Source of the DNA: Ornithinibacillus halotolerans
GTDB taxonomy: Bacteria; Bacillota; Bacilli; Bacillales; Amphibacillaceae
NCBI RefSeq assembly: GCF_014637405.1
Contig: NZ_BMEY01000005.1
Location: forward strand, 62,001-126,000
Direction of reading: 5' to 3'
DNA length: 64,000 nucleotides
Below the pieces are notes generated by a model that ran no database searches, had not been told where the DNA came from, and saw only the letters and a program-made list of their open reading frames with translations. A program made the position numbers and the translations under genes. Numbering within the stretch: position 1 is the first letter of the stretch; every line of letters starts with the position of its first letter. Shown in pieces: positions 18,339-26,158 of this stretch.

Positions 18339-18656
18339 CTACATTACAAATTGTATAACTAATATTATAAGTAATACATGTACACCGAAACGAATAATAT
18401 GATGTCTAAGACGGAGCTTTCCATTATTAATTAATCCTTCTGCAATTGCTAAAACATGCAGAGAAATGAAAGAAATTATTAATATCCAAAGCGATAATAT
18501 TTTATTCGGGGCCCATATCGATAAAAAAATCATCAAAGCTACAATCATAAAAAACAATCTATGTATACGAAACCCTTGATCCTTCCATTGTGACATTGCA
18601 GCAATTGCAATTAACAATGCATACAAACTAATTAATAGACACGTAACAATTACCAT
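18339..18656 (-). CDS. Small four-helix membrane protein
   Basis: 105 aa with four predicted TM helices; ATG start eight bases after AGGGAG. Basic loop KLRLRHHIIRF between helices 3 and 4. No family recognised. It precedes the MerR regulator and may be part of its regulated unit. Confidence 0.65.
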   Translation of the reverse strand: MVIVTCLLISLYALLIAIAAMSQWKDQGFRIHRLFFMIVALMIFLSIWAPNKILSLWILIISFISLHVLAIAEGLINNGKLRLRHHIIRFGVHVLLIILVIQFVM

Positions 18657-18727
18657 CTTCCACACTCCCTTTCCCTTTTCATTAAGAACAGTGTAAAAGA
18701 TGGAGTTAACTCCATGTCAATGATATT

Positions 18728-18934
18728 TTAAATAAATATTGCAATAATAGCTAGAATTGCTCCAATCCCAAACAAACTAATCCCAAATTTTAAATCTTTT
18801 AAACTGTGTTGAACCATTTCAGCTTCGATTGTATCTCCAATATCTAGTTTCCTAAACCGCTTCCAAAACCTTATATTTGGAATAAGTGAAGCTAAGATAA
18901 ATAGGATGGCAACAATGTTTAGTAAGATTGACAT
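18728..18934 (-). CDS. Small two-helix membrane protein
   Basis: 68 aa: TM helix, a charged middle (RFWKRFRKLDIGDTIEAEM), TM helix. Start ATG after AAAGGGGA; the longer frame to 18970 lacks a ribosome site. Its 5' part overlaps the 3' extension of the VOC gene. Function unknown. Confidence 0.6.
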   Translation of the reverse strand: MSILLNIVAILFILASLIPNIRFWKRFRKLDIGDTIEAEMVQHSLKDLKFGISLFGIGAILAIIAIFI

Positions 18935-19331
18935 ACCATTTCCCCTTTGAAATTCTTTGATTGATTTCAATTAGTGTACCGCTTGGATCCTTAAAATGGG
19001 CTACTCGAATACCCCAATCTTCTCGATTATGTGGTTTCGTAATGAAATTTATTTTTTGGTTTAGTGATTGATATGTTGCATCCACATCATCCACTCCAAA
19101 AATAATCGCTACCTCGTGTAAAGTAGGAAAGTTTTTGTCAGATTCCTTTTGACCAATTCCTTCCAGCATTTGTTTTTTATCAAAGATAGATAGGTAGGTG
19201 TATCCTGTATCAAATTGGGCATAATTTGAATTCTCATCACCCCATGTACATGGAAAAGAGAGAATGTCTTTGTAGAATTGATAGCATTCTTGATAATTAT
19301 TAACTAATAATCTTGTATGTGTTAGTCTCAT
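18852..19331 (-). CDS. VOC/glyoxalase-fold protein with abnormal C-terminal extension
   Basis: 159 aa. Residues 1-128 form a complete VOC domain (THTRLLVNNYQECYQFYKDIL at the start, HFKDPSGTLIEINQ at the end). The remaining 32 residues look unlike the family and overlap the next gene by 83 bp. The codon after INQRI is TCA; a TAA there would give the normal family length, so loss of a stop codon by one substitution is possible. Ribosome site AGGAGA. Confidence 0.75.
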   Translation of the reverse strand: MRLTHTRLLVNNYQECYQFYKDILSFPCTWGDENSNYAQFDTGYTYLSIFDKKQMLEGIGQKESDKNFPTLHEVAIIFGVDDVDATYQSLNQKINFITKPHNREDWGIRVAHFKDPSGTLIEINQRISKGKWYVNLTKHCCHPIYLSFTYSKYKVLEAV

Positions 19332-19460
19332 TATATTTCTCCTTCTAAACTTATTACTTCTTGGCCATTCCTCTAAATATAAGTTCTATCTAGTTGCCAT
19401 TGATAAATCCACAATTATCTATCACTTTTTTTTCACGCCAAACCAAGCATATTAATCAAT

Positions 19461-20066
19461 TTATGGGCCTACAAATTCTATACAAACCTCATTAGGGCTC
19501 TTCGCACTTCCAATGCTACTACCACATATTAAGACTTTCTTTAAAGCCAATTGTTCTCCAACTGTTAATTTTATGTTCTCTAGTTTGTTCCCTAGAAATC
19601 TTGTAAAATCTTGGACATGAGAAGGTTCTTTAACAACAATTTCGATAGATGAAATAAAATCGCTTCCTCCCTCAACAACATCTTCCCTCTGTTGAAGTTC
19701 TAACCGTAATCGAGATGGGGTACCAATAAACGTTCTTCTATCACCTTCATTCACATTCCAACCAAACTGTCTTGCTAGATTGCATAATTCATCATGTTCT
19801 TCTTTACTTACTAGAAATCCAATATGGTCGAACATAATTCTTTTAGCCGCACCAAATGTTACATTGACTTTTCCTTTTCTTACTTCGATAATACGAAATA
19901 CAGGATTCTCTTTTCGAAAATCATCCCATTGTAGTGGGGGGTGATATGTTTTCATTCCATCTTTTACTTTGGCAAATCTACCTGAAACTTCAAATCCATT
20001 TTCTACATAAAATTTTTCTGTTTCCTCTACTTGGTTTGTCCAATGATGATAATGAAATAGTTCCAT
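19461..20066 (-). CDS. VOC-superfamily-like protein
   Basis: 201 aa with two halves that look like VOC modules (HYHHWTNQVEETEKFYVENGF, and FDHIGFLVSKEEHDEL near residue 80), ending NEVCIEFVGP. Ribosome site AAGGAGAT. Metal residues are not obvious beyond the His cluster at 5-8. Substrate unknown. Confidence 0.65.
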   Translation of the reverse strand: MELFHYHHWTNQVEETEKFYVENGFEVSGRFAKVKDGMKTYHPPLQWDDFRKENPVFRIIEVRKGKVNVTFGAAKRIMFDHIGFLVSKEEHDELCNLARQFGWNVNEGDRRTFIGTPSRLRLELQQREDVVEGGSDFISSIEIVVKEPSHVQDFTRFLGNKLENIKLTVGEQLALKKVLICGSSIGSAKSPNEVCIEFVGP

Positions 20067-20085
20067 CTCAACATCTCCTTATATT

Positions 20086-20230
20086 TCATTTCCCATACCA
20101 ACAAGGTTCAAATTCCAAATTTAAAGCCATCCCAAATCGTACTCCCCACTCAATAAAGGCAGATCCCCATGCAGTGATGAAGTTCATATTCACTAAATAA
20201 AGGGTATAGTAACACCGCTGTTTTCTTCAT
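20086..20230 (-). pseudogene. DJ-1/PfpI-family remnant
   Basis: On the minus strand an AGGTGA ribosome site and ATG (20228-20230) open a frame MKKTAVLLYPLFSEYEL, which is the N-terminus of PfpI/DJ-1-like glutamine amidotransferase-fold proteins; the frame stops after 26 codons. An overlapping frame continues NFITAWGSAFIEWGVRFG and stops at 20086, resembling the C-terminal ITAxGS segment of the same family. The roughly 150 central residues are missing, so this is an internal deletion remnant. Confidence 0.55.
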
Positions 20231-20264
20231 CAAATCACCTAACCTTCAATCTTTAATCAATCAA

Positions 20265-20750
20265 CTAAAACATAAAAAAGAGCACGAAAAACAATAATAA
20301 CGTCCAAATATATGCTAAATGTATAGCTCTAAGATTCTTATCCCCTTTATATTCTATAGAAAAAATAAATAGATAAATTAAAAAGAGAAAATAGATCATG
20401 AATACATAAATGAGTGACCGCATCTGTTCCACCCATTGCACTAAAGGACCTATTGTACCTCCTAATAAAAAGAGAATAATAGAGGAAATACCAAGCATAA
20501 TAGATATTTTTGGCATTCTATCCCATATTTCATTCTGGAAGAAGTTCGTCTTCTTCTTGGACTCTATTAGAAAGAAAAGATAAAAACAGGTAATTATTAA
20601 TCCTACTACTAAAAAGACAGATAAAGAGGAGTATACAGGACTCCACTCAGCTGTTATGTTTTTTGTTCTATTACTACTTAATAATTCCAAAAGCCACATG
20701 AACAGTACTAATAAGGTGACTGATAGGAATTGTAATCCTGTCCACTTCAA
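20265..20750 (-). CDS. Membrane protein of unknown function
   Basis: 161 aa from a TTG codon eight bases after GGAGG; the frame is open to 20786 without a ribosome site. Five hydrophobic segments, a short basic loop (IESKKKTNF) between segments 2 and 3, and little soluble mass. No family recognised. Confidence 0.55.
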   Translation of the reverse strand: MKWTGLQFLSVTLLVLFMWLLELLSSNRTKNITAEWSPVYSSLSVFLVVGLIITCFYLFFLIESKKKTNFFQNEIWDRMPKISIMLGISSIILFLLGGTIGPLVQWVEQMRSLIYVFMIYFLFLIYLFIFSIEYKGDKNLRAIHLAYIWTLLLFFVLFFMF

Positions 20751-20833
20751 TAATATAGCCTCCACATACCGAAAGAAGAAATCCAAATAAACTTATTGGC
20801 TTTCTTCTCCGATGTCGATATTTTTATGATTAG

Positions 20834-21436
20834 TCATTCTTTTCCACAAGCAACACAGCGTTTATCCGTATCGTTTTCCCCATACATACGAAGTTCTTTT
20901 TCTTCTCCACAAATAAGGCAAACGTCAAAGTCTATTTGCGGAAGAATACCCGCTTCTGCAAGTGGTACCCATTCTTCTTCATATAGTTTTTTAGTCATGC
21001 CAAAATCAATGAATATGAGTTTATTTTCTTCATCCAATCCATAATTACTACTGTCCCTTATATCGAAACTATTAAACTCGTCATCTAATAGGTTAAATAC
21101 CTTCTGATAGTTTTTTGGAATGAAATGTTGATGTTTGGTGGAGTCAATCTCATAGGTTTGATTATTGACTAATTCTAAGGGGGTGTAGTAGTGTTGGACA
21201 GAAATCTGTTCATCAACATAATAAACTTTTGCGAAAAATGAGTGTAGTTTCCGTTTCGCTATTTCATTATAAATTCTTAATTCATTAAGTGATTGTTTAT
21301 AGCCTAGTGGGTGAATATGTACTTTAATAACAAATTCCTCTATGCGATAAGCTTTTCTCGTTGACCCAATTCCAATGAAGTTTGCTGGAGTACAATATGA
21401 TTTCCAATTATTGATTATGTCTTGAAGTCGTTTCAT
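20834..21436 (-). CDS. Kinase-fold protein with C-terminal zinc ribbon
   Basis: 200 aa. Signs of the protein-kinase/aminoglycoside-phosphotransferase fold: glycine loop GIGSTRKAY (22-30), VIKV with K38, helix Glu E52, a catalytic-loop-like DIRDSSNYG (125-133) with N131, and IDFG (143-146). The C-terminal 28 residues hold CLICG and CVACG, a four-Cys zinc ribbon (C173, C176, C194, C197). The kinase domain is very short, about 165 aa. ATG after TTGGAGGA. Substrate unknown; a pseudokinase is possible. Confidence 0.65.
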   Translation of the reverse strand: MKRLQDIINNWKSYCTPANFIGIGSTRKAYRIEEFVIKVHIHPLGYKQSLNELRIYNEIAKRKLHSFFAKVYYVDEQISVQHYYTPLELVNNQTYEIDSTKHQHFIPKNYQKVFNLLDDEFNSFDIRDSSNYGLDEENKLIFIDFGMTKKLYEEEWVPLAEAGILPQIDFDVCLICGEEKELRMYGENDTDKRCVACGKE

Positions 21437-21455
21437 AAAAAATCCTCCAACTTAA

Positions 21456-21650
21456 TTAACTATGCTTCTTTTTAGCAAGGTATGAAGCTAAGATCAAAGC
21501 TGATCCAAGAAATATGAAACTTAGAGATAAGTACTGCTCTTGAAAAATAAAACTTCCCTCATACTTTTGAGTGAATAAAAATAACCCTAGAATAAACAGC
21601 ACTATTCCGAGTCCTACATTCACTTTTCCATATAATGTAAGTTTTTTCAC
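21456..21650 (-). CDS. Small two-helix membrane protein
   Basis: 64 aa, two TM helices separated by a short polar stretch, basic ends (LAKKKHS). GTG start eight bases after AAAGGAG. It precedes the kinase-fold gene by 19 bp. Function unknown. Confidence 0.55.
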   Translation of the reverse strand: MKKLTLYGKVNVGLGIVLFILGLFLFTQKYEGSFIFQEQYLSLSFIFLGSALILASYLAKKKHS

Positions 21651-21674
21651 AATACATACTCCTTTGTATCGCTT

Positions 21675-22172
21675 TTATTTTTCAACGGCCCATAAATCTT
21701 TAACACCTAAAGCTAATTTCAAACTATTAATATTTCCTTGATGGACTGATTCATGAAAATTAGTAAATCCAATAGCTTCACCAAGGGTTTTGAATTGATA
21801 TTCCGGCCCAAAGATAAGTGGGTTTGCACCAAGCTCTGAAACCTTGCCTGAACATAACGCAACCATACGATCATATTGTTCCTCAAGGGCTTTTCTTAAC
21901 GCCGTTAATGTTGGCACTTCTTGATTCCAATCTCTTGGAGTTGTTCCTCTATTAAATAGAGTAGTATAAGAATCTGGTAAAATACCTTTTTCCCCTAAAA
22001 AATATGTAATGATATTTTCTTGCGATATAATGACATGTCCAAAATTCCATCGCAAGTTATTATTAAATCCAGTTGGTATTTCATCAGCAATTTCCTCAGT
22101 AGTTGCATCGAGTTGAGCAATAGTACGATAACGGATAAACTTCATTTGTTTAAATAACATTTCTTCATTCAT
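21675..22172 (-). CDS. DinB-family protein
   Basis: 165-aa four-helix bundle of the DinB/YfiT superfamily. The three His metal-ligand positions are visible: NFGHVI near residue 46 and FHESVHQG near residue 143. Members are metal-dependent, some acting as thiol transferases. Ribosome site GGAGAGA. Stand-alone gene, substrate unknown. Confidence 0.85.
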   Translation of the reverse strand: MNEEMLFKQMKFIRYRTIAQLDATTEEIADEIPTGFNNNLRWNFGHVIISQENIITYFLGEKGILPDSYTTLFNRGTTPRDWNQEVPTLTALRKALEEQYDRMVALCSGKVSELGANPLIFGPEYQFKTLGEAIGFTNFHESVHQGNINSLKLALGVKDLWAVEK

Positions 22173-22206
22173 AATACATTCTCTCCTTTTTCAAGATGAA
22201 CGGAAA

Positions 22207-22506
22207 TTACCAGAGGGGCTCCTCTTCATTTGATAGTTCTATAATGTATGGATACAGTGCCAAGGTTGCTAAAAGTACTCCAATTAAAATAAATAAGACA
22301 ATGATGATTGGAATATTGAAAATCAATTTTAGAAATAAAACAAGTGGAGCGATAAATGCAGGTAATGTACTTCTTTTCCTTGTTTTTGCTGTCAGATATT
22401 GTTTTTCACTACAGTAAGGACATTCGATATATGATTTGATAGTAAACGATTTTTTAAATGTTTGTTTCCATTTCCACTCTTTTGAGCAATTCTGGCAAGT
22501 TGGCAT
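22207..22506 (-). CDS. CxxC-20-CxxC family zinc-ribbon membrane protein
   Basis: 99 aa. CQNC (4-7) and CPYC (29-32), spaced 21 residues, form a zinc ribbon as in TIGR04104 proteins; a basic linker follows, then two TM helices and an acidic tail. Ribosome site GAGGGTGA. Function unknown. Confidence 0.8.
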   Translation of the reverse strand: MPTCQNCSKEWKWKQTFKKSFTIKSYIECPYCSEKQYLTAKTRKRSTLPAFIAPLVLFLKLIFNIPIIIVLFILIGVLLATLALYPYIIELSNEEEPLW

Positions 22507-22599
22507 ATAATCACCCTCTTATAATTAAACTTATTTTAATTATAACAAAATTTAAACAGTATGGTATGATGAAATACAAAAAGGCAGAGGTGTTCAAAG

Positions 22600-23154
22600 G
22601 TGTTTACATTTGAAATAGATGAAGAAATCACATTAAAACTATTAAATGAATCGGACGCCGAAGAAATGTTTCAACTAATTGATAATTGTCGTGAATATTT
22701 GCGGGAATGGCTTGGATGGATTGATGGAACGAAAAATGTATATGATTCCAAGCAATTTATTAAAGGATGTATACGATTGTATGAAGAGAGACAAGGTCTT
22801 ACACTAGGAATATTCTTTCACGGCAAATTAGCCGGCGTCATCGGATTTAATTCATTTGATTGGACAAATCGAATTGGAGTAATTGGTTACTGGCTTGGTA
22901 ATCAATTTCAAGGGGAAGGAATTATGACAAGGGCTGTAATTGCTGTGATCGATTACGGTTTTCAACAATTAGGATTAAATCGAATTGAGATCCGTGCTGC
23001 CTATGAAAATTATAAAAGCAGAGCAATCCCAGAGCGTTTAGGATTCATGCAAGAAGGGCAAATCCGCCAAGGTGAATGGTTATATGACCATTTCGTCGAC
23101 CTTATCCAATACGGATTATTAGCATCAGAGTGGGATAGTGAGAGGGGATTTTGA
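22600..23154 (+). CDS. RimL/RimJ-type GNAT acetyltransferase
   Basis: 184 aa N-acetyltransferase of the ribosomal-protein-acetylase type: LKLLNESDAEEMFQLI, IGYWLGNQFQGEGIMTRAV (acetyl-CoA loop, motif A) and NRIEIRAAYENYKSRAIPERLGF. GTG start after AGAGGTG. The stop overlaps the start of the next gene (TGATG). Acceptor unknown. Confidence 0.87.
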   Translation: MFTFEIDEEITLKLLNESDAEEMFQLIDNCREYLREWLGWIDGTKNVYDSKQFIKGCIRLYEERQGLTLGIFFHGKLAGVIGFNSFDWTNRIGVIGYWLGNQFQGEGIMTRAVIAVIDYGFQQLGLNRIEIRAAYENYKSRAIPERLGFMQEGQIRQGEWLYDHFVDLIQYGLLASEWDSERGF

Positions 23155-23537
23155 TGAAATTTTATATAGCTTCAGGATTAGAGAATAAAGAAATTGTACA
23201 GATTGTCAGAGATGAACTAATAGAAGCAGGGCATATACATACATATGATTGGACACAAAATAACCGTGCTACTACGAAAGCTGAATTACAAGTAATTGGA
23301 GAAGCAGAAAGAAAAGCTGTATCCGATAGTGATGTTATTCTTATTCTGCTTCCTGGGGGAAAAGGAACACATACCGAGTTAGGAATGGCTATAGCACTTG
23401 GAAAGAAAATCCACTTATATAGTAAAGAAAAGATACAACCTACTACTGCTTCATCTTTTTATTATGTGGATAATGTAGAGCGCTTTGCTGGGAACTTAAA
23501 ATTATTTATTGATGAGATTATCCAATTATATTCATAG
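23154..23537 (+). CDS. Nucleoside 2-deoxyribosyltransferase-like protein
   Basis: 127 aa, Rossmann-like. MKFYIASG start, Ser/Asp-rich SDSDVILILLPGGKGTHTELGMAIALGK matches the nucleoside deoxyribosyltransferase-like fold, with the Glu of HTELG in the catalytic position. ATG overlaps the preceding TGA; ribosome site AGAGGGGA, so it is translationally coupled to the acetyltransferase gene. Confidence 0.8.
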   Translation: MKFYIASGLENKEIVQIVRDELIEAGHIHTYDWTQNNRATTKAELQVIGEAERKAVSDSDVILILLPGGKGTHTELGMAIALGKKIHLYSKEKIQPTTASSFYYVDNVERFAGNLKLFIDEIIQLYS

Positions 23538-23563
23538 AATACTAGTGTTAGGAGAGGGTTAGA

Positions 23564-24151
23564 ATGACAACTATATATTTAGTACGGCATGGACAAACGG
23601 ATTGGAATGTGGAAAGAAGGGCACAAGGACAAACCGACATTCCATTAAATGATACAGGAATAGGGCAGGCGGATGCATGTGGAAGGGCAATGGACTCAAC
23701 TAATTATGACTTAATGATCACCAGTCATCTAAAACGTGCTCGTAAAACAGCAGAAATAATCAATAGTTACTTGGATTTACCTCTTGTTGTAATGGAGGAT
23801 TTTGCAGAACGATCCTTTGGTAATGCAGAAGGCCTGACAATTGCGGAACGAGATGAGCTTTACCCAGATCGAAACTATCCTAATCAGGAGAAACTAGATG
23901 TTTTTTCAACTAGAATTTTGAAAGGCTTAGAACAGGTGCATCAGAATTATCAGGGAAAAAGAATATTACTAGTAACTCATGGTGCAGTTATTTATCGTGT
24001 ACTTCAGTTAATTAATAAAGGAAAAACAGAATTCCGAGGTCAAAAGATAAAGAATACTAGTATTACTACAATCACTCGTCAGGAAGAAGAATGGCTTATT
24101 CAAGATTTTAACCAAATCAATCATTTGCAAGAGGCACAAACTGAAGCCTAA
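23564..24151 (+). CDS. Histidine phosphatase (phosphoglycerate mutase-like)
   Basis: 195 aa. LVRHGQTDWN with the phospho-accepting His in RHG, HLKRARKTAE, FAERSFGNAEG, and the second His in LVTHGAVI define the branch-1 histidine phosphatase family (GpmB/CobC/PhoE-like). Ribosome site AGGAGAGG. Same strand as the two preceding genes, 26 bp away. Substrate unknown. Confidence 0.9.
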   Translation: MTTIYLVRHGQTDWNVERRAQGQTDIPLNDTGIGQADACGRAMDSTNYDLMITSHLKRARKTAEIINSYLDLPLVVMEDFAERSFGNAEGLTIAERDELYPDRNYPNQEKLDVFSTRILKGLEQVHQNYQGKRILLVTHGAVIYRVLQLINKGKTEFRGQKIKNTSITTITRQEEEWLIQDFNQINHLQEAQTEA

Positions 24152-24231
24152 GGAGAATACTAGTTTGTTATTCTATTTTTGACACGCCAATTACTTAATT
24201 TAAAATAATAGACATTAGGAGTTGTTCAATT

Positions 24232-24636
24232 ATGTTATATCAAAATACCATTGATGGGGTTTCTGCAAATATGTTAGAAGGATTTTTTGTTGATTGGCCA
24301 AATCCACCAAGTTCAGACACTCATTTAAAGTTACTCCAAAATAGTAGTTATATTGTTTTAGCTATTGATGAAGAGGCTAACCGCGTAGTTGGATTTATTA
24401 CAGCAATTAGTGATAATGTGCTATCAGCTTATATTCCTCTTTTGGAGGTTCTTCCTGCATATAAGAACCAAGGAATTGGGAAGGAATTAGTCAGTCGAAT
24501 GCTTCAACAACTCGATCATTTATATATGATTGATTTATGCTGTGATGACGACTTAGTTCCGTATTATGAGAACTTCGGCATGACGAAGGGGACGGGAATG
24601 ATCCTTAGAAATTATGATAGACAAGCAGGAAAATAG
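24232..24636 (+). CDS. GNAT acetyltransferase
   Basis: 134 aa. YIPLLEVLPAYKNQGIGKELVSRML is the acetyl-CoA pocket (motif A, QGIGKEL), followed by the DLCCDDDLVPYYENFGM segment typical of short GNATs. Ribosome site TAGGAG. Acceptor unknown. Confidence 0.87.
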   Translation: MLYQNTIDGVSANMLEGFFVDWPNPPSSDTHLKLLQNSSYIVLAIDEEANRVVGFITAISDNVLSAYIPLLEVLPAYKNQGIGKELVSRMLQQLDHLYMIDLCCDDDLVPYYENFGMTKGTGMILRNYDRQAGK

Positions 24637-24689
24637 TTATTACACTGCATCTCCAGGTGAGGTGTAGTTTTCATCTAGGAGGGGATTTA

Positions 24690-25190
24690 ATGAACGACTT
24701 TTCGATACATTTTAGGCCCATATCAGTAGATGATTTTACTGAAGTATTAAAATGGAGTAGAGATCAAGCGTTTTGTCTAGCAAATGACTGGGAGTTAGAT
24801 AGAGACAGAGAGGAATTATACGATTGGTGGTTACGATGCGTAAAACTGAATGAGACAAATTTTAAACGTATAGGAATAGAGTGTAATAGTAGATTAATTG
24901 GTTATGCTGACTTAGCTAATATAAATGAAACCAGTGCAGAAATCGGAATAGCAATTGGCGAGAGTACATTATGGGGAAAAGGAATTGGTACATACGCGCT
25001 TCAACACTTTATTAACTATGCTTCTAATCTATTTTACATATCAACCTTTCACGCAGAGACACATGAGACAAATTTACGTTCAAGAAAAATGTTAGAGAAA
25101 GTAGGATTTAAGGAAATATCTAGTGTTGGAACAGAACTGTATAACGGTGAGGTTACACAGTTAATCCAGTATCAACTTTTGAAAGATTAA
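24690..25190 (+). CDS. GNAT acetyltransferase
   Basis: 166 aa from an ATG just after AGGAGGGGA; a longer frame to 24657 has no ribosome site. IGIAIGESTLWGKGIGTYAL (motif A) and HETNLRSRKMLEKVGF are RimJ-like. It is the third GNAT in a 2.6-kb stretch; the three are not close copies of each other. Confidence 0.87.
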   Translation: MNDFSIHFRPISVDDFTEVLKWSRDQAFCLANDWELDRDREELYDWWLRCVKLNETNFKRIGIECNSRLIGYADLANINETSAEIGIAIGESTLWGKGIGTYALQHFINYASNLFYISTFHAETHETNLRSRKMLEKVGFKEISSVGTELYNGEVTQLIQYQLLKD

Positions 25191-25286
25191 TTCAGTTTAA
25201 AAATACATTTAGGATACCTACGTTTATAAGAACATACATTTTTTATTAAACTGGGTGACAAAAATAAGATAAGTGGTGTTTCATTG

Positions 25287-26033
25287 ATGAAATCTAATTT
25301 AGAAGAGTATAATAATCCCTCCCTTTATGATTTTGAAAACGATAGATATACAGAGGATATTTCTTATCTAATCAAATGGGCAAAGAAAACTGGAGGAGTG
25401 TTAATTGACCTTGCTTGTGGGACTGGAAGGGCAACGATTCCTTTGGCAAAACAAGGATATCGATTAGTTGGCGTAGATATTCATGAAGGGATGTTAGAAA
25501 AAGCTAAGCAAAAATCTGATAATCTTCCTATCCATTGGGTCACACAAAATTGTATGCACCTCCAACTTGATATTACAAGTAAGTTTATTTACATGGTAGG
25601 GAATTCCTTTCAACATTTCCTTACAAATGAAGACCAAAATCAACTTCTCAGGTCAGTACACTATCATTTAGAGAAAGACGGTGTATTTATTTTTAATACA
25701 CGGTTCCCTAGTAGAGAAGAATTGTTACAACCTGCTGAAGAGGAGTATTGGAGAAATTATACTGATCCTTCTACCGGACTTAATGTCGATGTGTTTACGA
25801 TTAGTGAATATAATTCTCTTACACAAATCCAGCATTATACGACAATCCGAAGGGCTCAGGATGGAAGCGAGAAAAGAACAGACATTCAATTACGCTATGT
25901 ATATCCTCAGGAATTAGAAAGGTTAGCAAGGGAAAATGGTTTTAAGGTTCTACAATTGTTTGGAGATTGGAAGGAGACACCTCTATCAAGTAAAAGTTTG
26001 GAAATGATATGCATACTACAAAAGGAATTATAA
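25287..26033 (+). CDS. Class I SAM-dependent methyltransferase
   Basis: 248 aa. VLIDLACGTGRATIPLAKQGY (motif I), VGVDIHEGMLEKAK (motif II) and MVGNSFQHFLTNEDQ (post motifs) show the Methyltransf_25/11 fold. ATG start directly follows a TTG; the ribosome site is weak. No neighbour suggests a substrate. Confidence 0.88.
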   Translation: MKSNLEEYNNPSLYDFENDRYTEDISYLIKWAKKTGGVLIDLACGTGRATIPLAKQGYRLVGVDIHEGMLEKAKQKSDNLPIHWVTQNCMHLQLDITSKFIYMVGNSFQHFLTNEDQNQLLRSVHYHLEKDGVFIFNTRFPSREELLQPAEEEYWRNYTDPSTGLNVDVFTISEYNSLTQIQHYTTIRRAQDGSEKRTDIQLRYVYPQELERLARENGFKVLQLFGDWKETPLSSKSLEMICILQKEL

Positions 26034-26041
26034 TCTAATGC

Positions 26042-26055
26042 ATTTCCCGGGAAAT
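26042..26055. promoter_or_regulatory. Noc-binding site (NBS)
   Basis: Perfect 14-bp palindrome ATTTCCCGGGAAAT, identical to the B. subtilis Noc consensus. It lies in a 120-bp gap between a methyltransferase gene and an ABC transporter gene. A noc gene is in this window (52177-53037). Only one copy was seen. Confidence 0.85.
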
Positions 26056-26111
26056 ATCGACACGATACATACCTATTTGTCGAACTTCATTAAAGCAAAA
26101 GTCAATCGTAA

Positions 26112-26158
26112 ATAAAAGAAGACTTATCTCCGAATTAAGGAGTAAGTCTTCTTTTATT
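26112..26158. terminator. Bidirectional terminator
   Basis: AATAAAAGAAGACTTA and TAAGTCTTCTTTTATT form a long stem with inner CTCC/GGAG pairing, between convergent methyltransferase and ABC transporter genes. Confidence 0.88.

Noticed and set aside
19934-20200. Plus-strand 88-codon frame
   Set aside because: It is antisense to a VOC-like gene and the PfpI remnant; no ribosome site or family match.
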